Shown here one piece after another: positions 44,620 to 55,841 of a stretch of 64,000 bases of DNA. Position numbers and translations under genes: made by a program. Positions within the stretch are counted from its first letter, which is position 1. Each line of letters starts with the position of its first letter. The DNA is from Paracoccaceae bacterium (lineage in GTDB: Bacteria > Pseudomonadota > Alphaproteobacteria > Rhodobacterales > Rhodobacteraceae). A model generated the notes under the pieces. The model worked only from the letters and a program-made list of their open reading frames with translations. It was not told where the DNA came from and did no database searches. The stretch lies in assembly GCA_030066905.1 (NCBI GenBank), contig JASJAR010000002.1:147998-211997 (forward strand), in the 5' to 3' direction.

Positions 44620-45377
44620 TCAGGTCTTGAGGCGGTACCCCGTCCTGAAGATCCACCAGATCACCCCGAGGCAGAGGATCGTGAAGAGGGTGATCGCTGC
44701 AAGGCTCGCAGCGATGGGGACGTCCGAGAGGCCGTAGAACGACCAGCGGAAGCCGGAGACGAGATAGAGCACGGGGTTGAAGAGGCTGATCGTCTGCCAG
44801 ACCGGAGGCAGCATCGAGATCGAGTAGAACGATCCGCCGAGGAAAACGAGCGGCGTAATGACGAGGAGCGGGACGAGCTGGAGTTGCTCGAAGCTCTTCG
44901 ACACGATCCCGATGATGAAGCCCAGGAGCGCGAACGAGATGCAGGTCAGCACCAGAAACGCGATCATCGGCAGCGGGTGCTGGATGCGGATGTCGACGAA
45001 GAAGAACGACGTCGCGAGGATGATAAGACCGATAATCAGGCTCTTCGTCGCCGCCGCCCCTACAAAGCCGATCACGATCTCGACGAAGCTGATCGGCGCC
45101 GAGAGATGCTCGTAGATCGTCCCGATGAACTTCGGGAAATAGATGCCGAACGCGGCGTTCTGGACCGATTGGGTCAGCACCGTGAGCATCACCAGCCCGG
45201 GCACGATGAAAGCCCCGTAGCTGGTGCCTTCGACCTCCTGGATGCGGCTCCCGATAGCGGTGCCGAAGACGACGAAGTAGAGCGAAGTCGATACGACAGG
45301 CGAGACGATGGACTGCCAGACGGTGCGGAAGAACCGCGCCATTTCGAACCGGAAGATCGCCATGACGGCATAAAGGT

Positions 45378-45381
<4 letters not shown>
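44620..45381 (-). CDS. ABC-2 type exporter permease
   Basis: 253 residues with six membrane helices. The ABC-2 signature region is near the C-terminus ([20 protein letters not shown] and [20 protein letters not shown]), as in NodJ/YadH-like permeases. It is coupled to the upstream ATPase gene by an ATGA overlap. The pair forms a half-exporter for an unknown, possibly lipid or polysaccharide, substrate. Confidence 0.92.
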
Positions 45382-46304
<923 letters not shown>

Positions 46305-46526
46305 TGCGTCTTCTCCGTTGGCGGAACCTAGGGGGCGCGGTGCCGGACGGAAAGGGGGAAATGAACCGGTCGGTCTGGTTTTTGCCCCGGCTGTCGCCGG
46401 CCGGGCATCCAAGGGCAGACCAATGCGCCACGCCGACAGGTTGAGCCGGACGGATCTGTCTCGACCCTGCGCGGACTTCGCCCGAGGGGCGCCGGCCGTC
46501 TGAAAGCCACGCGGAACCGTCCCGTC

Positions 46527-47300
46527 CTAATCCCGCCCCTCGCGCTTCAGGATCGCCTCCACCAGGGCGACGTCCTCGGGATGGTTCACCTCCCAGAAAT
46601 CCCGGCCCGCCGCATCAACCTCGACGCAGGCGACGGGGATGCCGTGTTCGAGAAACCTCAGCTGTTCGAGTCCTTCGGCCCGTTCTGCCTGGCCCATCGG
46701 CAGGTCGGGGTACTTCAGAAGCGCCTCACGGCGGTAGGCGTAGACACCGACGTGGTGGAGGACCGGCACCTCCTTTCCTCCACCGTGGGGGATTATCTCT
46801 TTGGAGAAGTAGAGAGCGGCGCCGCGCGCATCGGTCACCACTGTCGTGGCGCCGACGCGGCCGGCCGCCCGGTCCGCGCGCAACCGTGCCAGGTGGCCGG
46901 GGTCGGTGCGCAGAACCGGCGTCGCCACCGCCATGTCGTTCGACGCCGCCATCGCCGCGATGAGCGCTTCGATGAACCAGGGCGGGGTCAGCGGTGCGTC
47001 GCCTTGCAGGTTGACGACGATGTCGGTCGCATCGGCGAGCCCGGCGACGGCTTCGGCCACCCGTTCGGTTCCGTTGGCGCAATCCGGCGACGTTATCACG
47101 ACCTCTGCGCCGGCTGCGGCGGCTTCCTCGGCCACCCGGTCGTCATCGGTGGCCACGAGAAGCCGGGCGCCAGACCCGATTGCCCGGCCCGCATCAATGG
47201 TGCGGTGCAGAAGGCTCCGTCCGGCGATCCTCGCCAGCGGTTTGCCCGGGTAGCGCCGGGACGCCCAACGTGCGGGGATCACGATTATCGTGCCTGCCAT
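46527..47300 (-). CDS. kdsB: 3-deoxy-manno-octulosonate cytidylyltransferase
   Basis: 257 residues. It activates Kdo as CMP-Kdo for lipopolysaccharide inner-core synthesis. N-terminal IPARWASRRYPGKPLA is the nucleotide-binding signature, and NLQGDAPL and YFSKEIIPH are characteristic active-site stretches. It appears to be a single-gene unit, separated by 38 bases from the end of mrpG. Confidence 0.95.
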   Translation of the reverse strand: MAGTIIVIPARWASRRYPGKPLARIAGRSLLHRTIDAGRAIGSGARLLVATDDDRVAEEAAAAGAEVVITSPDCANGTERVAEAVAGLADATDIVVNLQGDAPLTPPWFIEALIAAMAASNDMAVATPVLRTDPGHLARLRADRAAGRVGATTVVTDARGAALYFSKEIIPHGGGKEVPVLHHVGVYAYRREALLKYPDLPMGQAERAEGLEQLRFLEHGIPVACVEVDAAGRDFWEVNHPEDVALVEAILKREGRD

Positions 47301-47338
47301 GGGCCGACCTATCCGAGCCGATGCGACGGCGGCAAGGG

Positions 47339-47662
47339 CTAGTCCGCGGCCTCGTCGGCCGGCGCGTCCCGGCCCTTGAAGAGCGGAACGCCGAGCGACA
47401 CGGCCGCCCGCCCGATCATGTGGGAGGCAATCGGTGCCGTCATCAGCAGAAACAGCACCACGAGCACCACCCGCGCTGTGACACCGGCATCCCAGAACCA
47501 GATCGCCGACGCTGCGAGGATAAGGCCCGTCGAGAGCGTGCCGATCTTGGTGGAGGCATGCATCCGGATGAGCACATCGGGCATGCGAAGAAGCCCAAGC
47601 GACCCAAGCGCGCCCAGGAGCCCGCCGAGGATCAGAAGAACGCCGACCACGATCTCGATCAC
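47339..47662 (-). CDS. mrpG: Mrp Na+/H+ antiporter subunit G
   Basis: 107 residues from a GTG start that forms a GTGA overlap with mrpF. Three membrane helices, with the family sequence [20 protein letters not shown] followed by [20 protein letters not shown]. Last gene of the complete seven-gene mrp operon; subunit G is needed for assembly of the whole complex in characterised systems. Confidence 0.93.
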   Translation of the reverse strand: MIEIVVGVLLILGGLLGALGSLGLLRMPDVLIRMHASTKIGTLSTGLILAASAIWFWDAGVTARVVLVVLFLLMTAPIASHMIGRAAVSLGVPLFKGRDAPADEAAD

Positions 47663-47961
47663 GGCCCCTCCTCCCCGGCCTTCATGCGCCGCGCTTTCGC
47701 CCGCTCGGCAAAACGCGCCAGCGCCACCGTGGCGAGAAACCCGACCAGTGCGAGAGCGAGGGCGACGTCGAGAAATGCCGGTTCGTCGAAACGGATCGCC
47801 GCGACGCCGCAGAAGGCGACGATGGTGACGGTCATCATGTCGAGCGCCACGACCCGGTCCGGCAGCGATGGCCCGCGAATGAGCCGGATGAAGGCAAGCC
47901 CTGTCGCCACCAGCACCAAGCCGGCACCGAGATCGACCGCGAGGGTCAGAAAGTCGCTCAT
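47659..47961 (-). CDS. mrpF: Mrp Na+/H+ antiporter subunit F
   Basis: 100 residues from [12 protein letters not shown] at 47961; an in-frame codon ten residues earlier was rejected because it lies deeper in mrpE. Three helices, with [20 protein letters not shown] as the family block containing a conserved charged pair. Overlaps mrpE and mrpG by four bases each. Confidence 0.92.
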   Translation of the reverse strand: MSDFLTLAVDLGAGLVLVATGLAFIRLIRGPSLPDRVVALDMMTVTIVAFCGVAAIRFDEPAFLDVALALALVGFLATVALARFAERAKARRMKAGEEGP

Positions 47962-48440
47962 GGTCCACCCTCCACCGCATCGATGACCCAACGCTCCATT
48001 CCCGATTTCAGCACGCGGCGCAGCCCTTCGGGATCGTCGGCGAACATCGCGTGGACCTTCAGGGTCTTCCGGTCGTCACTGACATCGAGGCTCAGCGTAC
48101 CGGGCGTCAGGGAAATCAGGTTGGTCACCAGCAAAAGCCCGGCATCCGATTTTACATCGAGCGGGACGTCGATGATCGCCGGGCGGGCACGATGCCTTGG
48201 GGTCACGACGTCCCAGGCCACGGCGACGCTGGAGACGATGAGTTCGTAGTGGAACATCACAACGAGCCGGACCCAAGCGTAGACCCGGAAGAAGTAGCTA
48301 GACGCCCCGGTGAGCGGCTGAACGACCCATAGCGAGACGAACCCCAGCGCGAAGCCGGAGACGAGGTTGAACACGGTGATCTCGCCCATCAGCGTGGCCC
48401 AGATCACGGCCAGCACGATGTTGGTGGCAAAGACGTTCAT
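47958..48440 (-). CDS. mrpE: Mrp Na+/H+ antiporter subunit E
   Basis: 160 residues. Two N-terminal helices ([20 protein letters not shown]) then a cytoplasmic domain containing [20 protein letters not shown], the best conserved MrpE stretch. Overlaps mrpD upstream and mrpF downstream by four bases. Confidence 0.93.
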   Translation of the reverse strand: MNVFATNIVLAVIWATLMGEITVFNLVSGFALGFVSLWVVQPLTGASSYFFRVYAWVRLVVMFHYELIVSSVAVAWDVVTPRHRARPAIIDVPLDVKSDAGLLLVTNLISLTPGTLSLDVSDDRKTLKVHAMFADDPEGLRRVLKSGMERWVIDAVEGGP

Positions 48441-49960
48441 TCCGCAGCTCCCTCGATGTCGACCGCGCCGTTTGCGACGGCCACGGCCTCAATATAGGCC
48501 GACGGATCGAGAAGTTGCGCCGCGGCGTCCTCGGCGAAGGCCGCGAACGGTTCGGGGAAGAGGCCGATGACGACGGTGATCACCGCCAGCGCCCCGATCG
48601 GCAGGAGCATCGCCAGCCGGTCGTAGGGTGTCAGGCTCGAAAGCCTGGGGTCGACGCCCTCGGGATGCGGCTCCCAGAATGCCTGCGCCCAGATCTTCGT
48701 CATCGAGTAGATAGTCAAGAGCCCGACGAGCAAGGCCACGCCGGCGATGATCCATCCCTCGACCTCGAGCGCGGCTTTGACGAGAATAAACTTGGCCCAG
48801 AAGCCCGACAGCGGCGGAAAGCCCGCAAGGGAAAAGGCCGGGACGAGGAACAGGATCGCTAGAAGCGGCGCGGTCTTGTAGAGCCCGCCGATGCGCGCGA
48901 GTTCGGTTCCCCCCGCGATCCGGCTCGCCACGCCCGCGATGAGAAAGAGGTTCGCCTTCACCACGATATGGTGGACGAGGTAGAACACCGCACCGACCAG
49001 TGCGAGCGGGGTCAAAAGCGCCAGACCGAGGATCATGTAGCCGATCTGGCTGACGATGTGGAACGACAGGATCTTCCGGAAATCGGTCTGCGCGGCCGCC
49101 CCCAGAACGCCGGTGACCATCGTCAACCCCGCCACCCAGAGGAGGATCGTGTGGGTGAAGGCGATGTCGTGGTCGAAGATAAGCGTGAACATGCGGATCA
49201 GTGCGTAGACCCCGACCTTGGTCAGCAGCCCCGCAAAAACCGCCGACACCGAGAAGGCGGGCGTGTGGTAGCTTGCCGGCAGCCAGAAGAAGAGCGGAAA
49301 GAGCGCGGCCTTGACCCCGAAGGCGATCATGAACGCGGTGGCCACCACGGTAAGCAACCCCTGATCGGCGTCATCGACCGCCGTGGCGAGGTCGGCCATG
49401 TTGAGCGTCCCCGTCATCCCGTAAAGCAGGCCGATGCCGGTGAGAAAGAGGATCGTCGAGACGAGGTTGAGGGCGACGTATTTGACCCCGCCGTCGATCT
49501 GTTCGGCCCGGCCGCCGAGGATCAGAAGGCCGAAGGACGAAATCAGCATCACCTCGAACCAGACGTAGAGGTTGAAGAGGTCGCCGGTGAGAAACGCCCC
49601 CGTCACCCCGGCGATGAGCACCTGAAAGAGCGCGTGGTAGCCCTGGGCCTCCATCGCTTCGTCGACATCCGCCAGCGCATAGACCGAGACGGCGAGCGCG
49701 ATGATCGCCGTGATCACGACCATCACGGCCGAGAGAAGATCAGCCACCAGCGTGATGCCGAACGGGGCGGGCCACCCGCCCATGTGGCCGGCCACGACAC
49801 CGGCGTCGAGCACCGCCGCCATCAGCACCGCCGACGCGATCAGGAGTGCGGCAGAGCCCCAGACCGAAATCCAGCGGCCCGCCGGTCGGTGCCGGAGGAG
49901 AAACGCCAGGGTCGCGGTCAGAAACGGGAGGGCGATGGGAAGGGCGAGAAGCCAGCTCAC
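48437..49960 (-). CDS. mrpD: Mrp Na+/H+ antiporter subunit D
   Basis: 507 residues from a GTG start in a GTGA overlap with mrpC. NuoN/NuoL-like antiporter subunit with about 14 helices; the trans-membrane glutamate region lies near LYVWFEVMLISSFGLLILGG, and KAALFPLFFWLPASYHTPAF and LVHHIVVKANLFL hold the conserved proton-path lysines. It is homologous to complex I antiporter subunits. Confidence 0.95.
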   Translation of the reverse strand: MSWLLALPIALPFLTATLAFLLRHRPAGRWISVWGSAALLIASAVLMAAVLDAGVVAGHMGGWPAPFGITLVADLLSAVMVVITAIIALAVSVYALADVDEAMEAQGYHALFQVLIAGVTGAFLTGDLFNLYVWFEVMLISSFGLLILGGRAEQIDGGVKYVALNLVSTILFLTGIGLLYGMTGTLNMADLATAVDDADQGLLTVVATAFMIAFGVKAALFPLFFWLPASYHTPAFSVSAVFAGLLTKVGVYALIRMFTLIFDHDIAFTHTILLWVAGLTMVTGVLGAAAQTDFRKILSFHIVSQIGYMILGLALLTPLALVGAVFYLVHHIVVKANLFLIAGVASRIAGGTELARIGGLYKTAPLLAILFLVPAFSLAGFPPLSGFWAKFILVKAALEVEGWIIAGVALLVGLLTIYSMTKIWAQAFWEPHPEGVDPRLSSLTPYDRLAMLLPIGALAVITVVIGLFPEPFAAFAEDAAAQLLDPSAYIEAVAVANGAVDIEGAAE

Positions 49961-50319
49961 GGCTTCTCCTTTCGGGGTTCGGCGAGCCGCATCTCATCGG
50001 CCTCGACCGTTCCGAGCTCCGTCCAGGCGCGTTTGACGAGCGTGATCGCGAAGGCGAAGAGCCCGAAACCGATCACGATGGCCGTGAGCACCAGTGCCTG
50101 GGGCAAGGGGTTGGCGACGAGCCCGTCGGGGGCCTCGGCGCCGACGGCGATGAGGGCCGGCACCCCTTCGGTCAGGCGCCCGGCGGTGAAGATCGTGAGG
50201 TTCGCCGCGTTGGAGATCAGCACCAGCCCGAGGATGAAGCGGAACATATGCCCCGACAGCATCAGATAGACCGCTGCGGCGACGAGCACGCCGATGGTGA
50301 GTGCGAGAAGCGCCTCCAT
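49957..50319 (-). CDS. mrpC: Mrp Na+/H+ antiporter subunit C
   Basis: 120 residues, NuoK-like, three helices. LMLSGHMFRFILGLVLISNA and NPLPQALVLTAIVIGFGLFA are conserved. Overlaps mrpB by one base (TGATG) and mrpD by four. Confidence 0.94.
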   Translation of the reverse strand: MEALLALTIGVLVAAAVYLMLSGHMFRFILGLVLISNAANLTIFTAGRLTEGVPALIAVGAEAPDGLVANPLPQALVLTAIVIGFGLFAFAITLVKRAWTELGTVEADEMRLAEPRKEKP

Positions 50320-50738
50320 CAGACCTCTTCCTCCATCGTGAAGACGAGGGAGAGGACCGACCCGAAAACGGCGACATAGACACCGATGTCGAAGACGAGG
50401 ACTGTGGAGAGCGGCAGGCCCTTGTCATCCTCGGTCTCGCCGATGAAGAGCCATTGGCCGGTGAAGAGATCGTCGCCGAAAAGGGCGGCTGCGAGGCCGG
50501 CGCCGAGCGCGATAAGAAGCCCGGCGATGGCGATGGTCTCGGGGGCGACGCGCAGCGCTGCGCGCGCGTCGCGGGTCCCGCAAGCGACGGCGTAAAGCAC
50601 GAACCCGGTCGCGCCGATCAGCCCGCCGATGAACCCGCCGCCGGGTTCGTTGTGGCCGCGCAGGAGCATGAAGAGTGAGACGAGGAGCAACAGCCCCGCG
50701 AGATACCGGGTTCCGGCGCGGAGGATGACCGAATTCAT
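50319..50738 (-). CDS. mrpB: Mrp Na+/H+ antiporter subunit B
   Basis: 139 residues, four helices. Starts [20 protein letters not shown] and contains [20 protein letters not shown], the MrpB/MnhB signature. Encoded as its own gene rather than fused to MrpA. Coupled to mrpA and mrpC by overlaps. Confidence 0.93.
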   Translation of the reverse strand: MNSVILRAGTRYLAGLLLLVSLFMLLRGHNEPGGGFIGGLIGATGFVLYAVACGTRDARAALRVAPETIAIAGLLIALGAGLAAALFGDDLFTGQWLFIGETEDDKGLPLSTVLVFDIGVYVAVFGSVLSLVFTMEEEV

Positions 50739-53029
50739 TTCGTCTCTCCCTTGCCGCCCGCCTTGCCCTGGCGCAGCAGCGCCACCGCCGAAAGCGCGGC
50801 GACGACCACCACGGCGACCTCGCCGAAGGTGTCGAGCGCGCGGAAATCGACGAGGATGACGTTGACGATGTTGCGCCCGAAGGCTTCGGGCCAGCTTGTG
50901 GCCTCGAAGTAGTCCGAGAGCCGCCGGTCGAGCGGGGCGGTCAGCACCGCCAGCAGCGCCAGCGTCACCACCGTACCGACCGCGACGGCGAGCCCGGCAT
51001 GCCCCGGCCGGAACGGGTTCGGCGCGGCATCAAGGCGCGGCAGACGCAGCATCACGATGGCGACCAGCACCACGACGAGCACCTCGACCATAAGCTGGGT
51101 GATCGCCACGTCGGGCGCACCGAAAAAGATGAACACGAGCGCGGTGCCGATCCCGACGACACCGAGAGCGGCAATCGCGGCGATCCGTGAGCTGGTGAAG
51201 GCGGTGAGCGCGGCGCCGCCAAGGATGAGGCCGGCCAGTGCCAGGTCGATCCATGAGACTGCGCCGAAGGCCGGGTCGAGGCTCGGCAATCCGCGGAAAC
51301 CCATGGCGGCTGCGAGCCCGATCGCGATGGTCGCGAATGTCGCAACGAAATAGTCGGTCATGCGCCCGGTCTGGATGATGTCCGTCACCGCGCCGGCGGA
51401 GCGCTTCAGGGCATCCATGAACCCGTCCCAGCCCCGGTCGAGGCTCGGTGCGGCCGCAAAGAACCCTGCGAGCGACGCCCGGAGCGGGCGGTGGGCGAGG
51501 TAGAACAGCAGTCCGAGGACGAAGGTGGCTATCGACAGAACAAGCGGCAGGTTCACACCGGCCCAGAGCTTGAGTTCCACAACCTCGTTCTCCGAGCCGG
51601 TGAGCGAAAGCACCGTCGGGTTGACGAGCGAGACCTGCAACAGATCGGGATTGAGCCCGAAGAGAGCGCCAAGTGCGGCCAGCAGTACCGGGCCGGCCAG
51701 CATCGGCCACGGCGCCTCATGGGGCTTGCGGGGCAGATCGCCCCCGGCCGGGCGCCAGAACGGCCGGAACGCGACGATGCCGGCGACCGCGAACATCAGC
51801 GCGTTGGCCAGGAGTACACCGCCGGCCACGAGCACCGGTTCGGAGGCGACCGCGAGGGCGCCGGCATATTTCAGCTCCTTGCCGATGAAGCCCAGGAAAG
51901 GCGGGAAGCCCGCCATCGACATTGCCGCCACCGCCGCGGCAATCGCCGTGACGGGCATCGCGCGTCCGAGCCCGCCGAGAAGGTCGGCCTCCCGCGTCCC
52001 TGCCCCGTGATCGACGCTGCCGATCACCAGAAAGAGCGCGGCCTTGTAGAGGGAATGGACGATCAGGAAGGTCGCGAAAGCTGTCATCGCGTAGCCCGAT
52101 TCCTGGCCCAGAAAGAGCGTGAGCGTACCGAGGGCCATCAGCGTGGTATAGGCAAGCGACTGCTTGAGGTCGGTCTGGCGCAGGGCGAGGATGCTGGCAT
52201 AGACCGCCGTGATGACGCCGAAGATCGTCAGCGTCCAGAGCCAGACGTCGGTCCCGGCCATGCTGGGATGCACCCGTGCCATCACGTAAACCCCGGCCTT
52301 GACCATCGTCGCAGAGTGGAGAAACGCGCTGACCGGCGTCGGTGCGGCCATCGCGTTGGGGAGCCAGAAGTGAAACGGCACCTGAGCCGATTTGGTGAAC
52401 GCACCGAGCAGGAGCAGGAGCAGGATCGGCAGGTAGAGCGGATGGTCGTGGATCGCGGTGCCCTGGGCGAGGATGTCCGAAATCCGCGTCGTCCCGGCGG
52501 CAAAGCCCAGAAGGATCAGCCCGGCAAGAAACGCCAGCGCCCCGGCCCCGGTAACGAAGAGCGCCTGCAAGGCGTTGCGGCGCCCCTTCTCGGTCTCGTG
52601 CGAAAACCCGATCAGGAGGTAGGACGTGATCGTGGTGAGTTCCCAGAAGACGAAGAGGACAATCAGGTCGTCGGCCAGCACCAGACCGAGCATCGCCACC
52701 ATGAACGACGTCAGATAGAGCGCGAAGCGGCCGTATTGCGGATGTCCCGCGAGGTAGCTGTTGGAATAGAGCAGAACGAGCGTGCCGATGCCGCTGATGA
52801 GGAGCGCAAAGGTAAGGCTGAGCCCGTCGACCATGAACGCGAACCCGATACCGAGGGACGGCACCCAGTCGATGGTCCAGAGAAGCCGCTCGCCGGCAGA
52901 GACAGTCGGCAGTGCGGCGAGGAAGGCCGCAAAGAGGGCCAGCGCGAACAAGATCGGAAGGACGCCGATCGCCCCATTGCCCTTGGGGGGCGTTTCCCCC
53001 GGGCCGTGCGCCGCCGCTCCTTCCGCCAT
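50735..53029 (-). CDS. mrpA: Mrp Na+/H+ antiporter subunit A
   Basis: 764 residues. The N-terminal two thirds are NuoL-like ([20 protein letters not shown], and [20 protein letters not shown] with the lysine of the proton path). The C-terminal third carries the MbhD/DUF4040-type segment ([20 protein letters not shown]) and an MbhE-like helix pair near [16 protein letters not shown]. First gene of mrpABCDEFG, which exports Na+ in exchange for protons for pH and salt homeostasis and fits a marine or saline habitat. A short N-terminal tail ([10 protein letters not shown]) precedes the first helix. Confidence 0.95.
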   Translation of the reverse strand: MAEGAAAHGPGETPPKGNGAIGVLPILFALALFAAFLAALPTVSAGERLLWTIDWVPSLGIGFAFMVDGLSLTFALLISGIGTLVLLYSNSYLAGHPQYGRFALYLTSFMVAMLGLVLADDLIVLFVFWELTTITSYLLIGFSHETEKGRRNALQALFVTGAGALAFLAGLILLGFAAGTTRISDILAQGTAIHDHPLYLPILLLLLLGAFTKSAQVPFHFWLPNAMAAPTPVSAFLHSATMVKAGVYVMARVHPSMAGTDVWLWTLTIFGVITAVYASILALRQTDLKQSLAYTTLMALGTLTLFLGQESGYAMTAFATFLIVHSLYKAALFLVIGSVDHGAGTREADLLGGLGRAMPVTAIAAAVAAMSMAGFPPFLGFIGKELKYAGALAVASEPVLVAGGVLLANALMFAVAGIVAFRPFWRPAGGDLPRKPHEAPWPMLAGPVLLAALGALFGLNPDLLQVSLVNPTVLSLTGSENEVVELKLWAGVNLPLVLSIATFVLGLLFYLAHRPLRASLAGFFAAAPSLDRGWDGFMDALKRSAGAVTDIIQTGRMTDYFVATFATIAIGLAAAMGFRGLPSLDPAFGAVSWIDLALAGLILGGAALTAFTSSRIAAIAALGVVGIGTALVFIFFGAPDVAITQLMVEVLVVVLVAIVMLRLPRLDAAPNPFRPGHAGLAVAVGTVVTLALLAVLTAPLDRRLSDYFEATSWPEAFGRNIVNVILVDFRALDTFGEVAVVVVAALSAVALLRQGKAGGKGETK

Positions 53030-53162
53030 TAGCGCCGGGCTCCGGCCGGGGCAGTCAGATGTCGAAGGCCGGACGGGCCATCGGGCCGCCGGTCGAGGCG
53101 CTCAATGCAGGTCGGAAGGGCAATATCCCGGGCCAAGGGGGTCTTTCTCCGTCGTTGGCCAG

Positions 53163-53194
53163 CAGATAGGGCCTTGTTTCGATTGTTCCAATCG
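53163..53194 (-). promoter_or_regulatory. Candidate promoter and dyad upstream of the mrp operon
   Basis: On the minus strand TTGGAA (53186-53191) and TATCTG (53163-53168) are separated by 17 bases, a modest -35/-10 pair 134 bases ahead of mrpA. The -35 lies inside the dyad CGATTG-GAA-CAATCG (53180-53194), which could be an operator. The rest of the 225-base gap 53030-53254 holds no gene. Confidence 0.3.
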
Positions 53195-53254
53195 CTGATT
53201 GACCGGGACGGACAGAAAATGTCCCCCAGCGGCCCGCCTGCCCAAAAAGGCGGC

Positions 53255-54268
53255 TCAATAATAAGTCAGGTCCGTCGCCTTGCCGCGGAACACCGTGTAG
53301 GCCAGCGCGGAGTAGGCGATGATGATGGGGATCACGACCACCGCGCCAACGAGGATGATGAGGAGGCTCTCGGGCGCTGCGGCGGCCTCGTAGAGCGTGA
53401 GCCGGTCGGGGACGACGAACGGATAGAAGGAATAGGCGAGGCCCGCGAAGGCCAGCGCGAAGAGCAACACCGTGGCAGCAAAGGGTACGATGGCGAAGGC
53501 ATCGCCCTCCGCCGGCAGTTTCCTCAGCATATAGACGAGCACTCCCGCAATGGCCGCAAACGTCAGCGGCAAGGGAGCGAGCAGCAAGATTTCGGGAAAG
53601 CCGAACCAGCGCTCGAAAATCCGCTCCGAAGCCAGCGGCGAGGCAATCGAAATCGCCGCCACCCCGCCCAAAAGCCCCCAGATGCCGCCCCGCGCCCAGT
53701 CGACGGCCTTGCGTTGCAGGTCGTCGTCGGTCTTGTAGATCAGCCAGGTCGCGCCGATGAAGCTGTAGCCGACTGTGAGAAAGACCGCCGTGATGGTCGA
53801 GAACAGCAGCGTCGCCAAGGTCCATTCGAGGCCGGTGATATACATGCCCAGCATGAAGCCCTGGGAGAGCGACGTCATCAGGGAACCTGCGAAGAAGGCG
53901 CGGTCCCAGTTCGCCTTCTGACCCGCCGGCGCCTTCACCCGGAACTCAAAAGCCACACCCCGGAGAATGAGGCCGATGAGCATGATCGCCACCGGCAGGT
54001 AAAGCCCCGAAAGGATCATCCCGTGGGCCTCCGGGAAGGCCACGAGGAGAAGCCCGATGGCGAGCACCAGCCAGGTCTCGTTGGCATCCCAGAACGGGCC
54101 GATGGAGGCGACCATCCGGTCGCGTTCGGCGTCGTCGACAAGCGGGGCGAGAAGCCCGACCCCGAGGTCGAACCCGTCGAGCACGACATAGACGAGGATG
54201 GAAAACCCCATCAAACCGGCAAAGGCCAGCGGGAGCCAGACCTCGGGGTCGCCGAAAAGCGTCAGCAC
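53255..54268 (-). CDS. cydB: Cytochrome bd ubiquinol oxidase subunit II (CIO type)
   Basis: 337 residues, GTG start, eight or nine membrane helices. Partner of subunit I in the quinol oxidase. The N-terminus FSILVYVVLDGFDLGVGLLA and GPFWDANETWLVLAIGLLLV are conserved. It starts four bases after cydA. Length and sequence match the cyanide-insensitive-oxidase branch (also named cioB). A weak CCGCC/GGCGG hairpin lies just downstream. Confidence 0.94.
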   Translation of the reverse strand: MLTLFGDPEVWLPLAFAGLMGFSILVYVVLDGFDLGVGLLAPLVDDAERDRMVASIGPFWDANETWLVLAIGLLLVAFPEAHGMILSGLYLPVAIMLIGLILRGVAFEFRVKAPAGQKANWDRAFFAGSLMTSLSQGFMLGMYITGLEWTLATLLFSTITAVFLTVGYSFIGATWLIYKTDDDLQRKAVDWARGGIWGLLGGVAAISIASPLASERIFERWFGFPEILLLAPLPLTFAAIAGVLVYMLRKLPAEGDAFAIVPFAATVLLFALAFAGLAYSFYPFVVPDRLTLYEAAAAPESLLIILVGAVVVIPIIIAYSALAYTVFRGKATDLTYY

Positions 54269-54272
54269 GTCC

Positions 54273-55694
54273 CTACTCCGCCGCGTGAAGGCCGCCGACC
54301 ACCGCCGAGGGCGCCTTGCGTGGCTCCGCCGGCGGCTGACCTTTCGCCGCCTTCCGGGCGAGATGCACGAGGACCCCGATATAGGCCAGCGTCAGCCCGG
54401 CATAGACCGCGAGATAGGCGATGAGTGTCGACAGCACGAGCCCGGACGGCACATCGGCGACGGCCATTTCGGTGGTGAGCACGCCGGTGACGAGCCAGGG
54501 CTGGCGGCCGATTTCGGTGACGTACCAGCCCGAAAGCGTAGCGAGCCAGCCCGCGAAGGTCATGGCGACAAGGGCGATGAGGAGAAGCTTCGGCAATCCG
54601 TCAACCCCGCGCCGGGTCTGGGCCCATGTGCCCACACCTTCGCCCCGTCGGGCCATCAGCGCCATCGCTCCCCAGGAGAGCACGAGCATCGCCATACCGG
54701 TGCCAACCATGATCCGGAAGGCATAGAAGACTGGGGCCACGGGCGGGTGCAGAACCTCGCCATCTTCGGTGACGAAATCGTTGAGGCCCGGCACGATGCC
54801 GTCCGCTTTGTGGGTCAGAACGAGGCTCGCGGCATTGGGAACACCGATCTCGAAGCTGTTCGAGCGGGTTTCTTCGTCGGGCACAGCAAAGAGCAGGAGC
54901 GGGACGTTGCCGCGCGTCTCCCAGTTCCCCTCCATCGCCGCGACCTTGGCAGGCTGATGCTCAAGCGTGTTGAGCCCGTGCATGTCGCCGGCGAGGATTT
55001 GCAGGGGGATCAGTACGGCGCCCATGGTGAGCCCGAAGCGCAGGGTGGTGCGCACCTCGCCCGACCGGTCGCCAAAGAGCCAGCGGAGGGCGGAGAGGCC
55101 CGCGATGAGGAAGGCCACGGTGAGGCCCGAGGCCAGAAGCATGTGAACGAGCCGGTAGGGCATCGAGGGGTTGAAGACCACGGCCCACCAATCGGTCGCG
55201 AAGGCCACCCCGTCGCGGAGCTCGAACCCGGCGGGCGTGTGCATCCAGGAGTTCAGAACGAGGATCCAGAAGGCCGACATGGTGGTGCCGAAGGCGACAA
55301 GGAAGGTTGCGAGCGTGTGAAGCCAGCCGGGCACCCGTCGGAAACCGAAGAGCATGATCCCCAAGAACGCCGCTTCGAGGAAGAAGGCGGTGAGGATCTC
55401 GTAGGCCAGCAAGGGCCCCGCGATATTGCCCACGTGCTCCATGAAGCCCGGCCAGTTGGTGCCGAACTGGAACGACATGGTTATCCCTGAGACCACGCCC
55501 ATCGCAAACGACAGCGCAAAGACCTTCACCCAGAACCGGTAGGCCTCCATCCAGCGCATGTCGCCGGTGCGGTTAAAGCGCAGCTTGAAGAACAGCAGCA
55601 CCCAGCCGAGTGCGATGGTGATCGTCGGGAAGAGAATATGAAACGAGATATTCGCCCCGAACTGAATTCGGGACAGCAAGAGCGTGTCCATCAT
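54273..55694 (-). CDS. cydA: Cytochrome bd ubiquinol oxidase subunit I (CIO type)
   Basis: 473 residues, starting MMDTLLLSRIQFGANISFHI. It oxidises ubiquinol and reduces oxygen to water with high affinity and without proton pumping. Heme ligands are expected in the conserved helices; GRQPWLVTGVLTTEMAVADV follows the quinol loop. At 473 residues the quinol loop is of the short type found in CIO oxidases (cioA) rather than in E. coli CydA. No cydX or cydDC gene is adjacent, and no clear FNR box was found upstream. Confidence 0.94.
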   Translation of the reverse strand: MMDTLLLSRIQFGANISFHILFPTITIALGWVLLFFKLRFNRTGDMRWMEAYRFWVKVFALSFAMGVVSGITMSFQFGTNWPGFMEHVGNIAGPLLAYEILTAFFLEAAFLGIMLFGFRRVPGWLHTLATFLVAFGTTMSAFWILVLNSWMHTPAGFELRDGVAFATDWWAVVFNPSMPYRLVHMLLASGLTVAFLIAGLSALRWLFGDRSGEVRTTLRFGLTMGAVLIPLQILAGDMHGLNTLEHQPAKVAAMEGNWETRGNVPLLLFAVPDEETRSNSFEIGVPNAASLVLTHKADGIVPGLNDFVTEDGEVLHPPVAPVFYAFRIMVGTGMAMLVLSWGAMALMARRGEGVGTWAQTRRGVDGLPKLLLIALVAMTFAGWLATLSGWYVTEIGRQPWLVTGVLTTEMAVADVPSGLVLSTLIAYLAVYAGLTLAYIGVLVHLARKAAKGQPPAEPRKAPSAVVGGLHAAE

Positions 55695-55841
55695 CGGACC
55701 GGTGTCCTTACAGTTTCTGCGCCGTGGCCCTTCGGCCGGAACGACGCATTGGTTGACGGGGAGGTATTGCGAAGCCGGCAGCGAGCAAGGCCGGCGCGCC
55801 GCCATATGGTCGCACCCAGACGGCATGCCGCAGGTGGAAAT

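Noticed and set aside
55695..55841. Expected FNR/FnrL site upstream of the cytochrome bd genes
   Set aside because: No TTGAT-N4-ATCAA-like palindrome was found in the upstream region.
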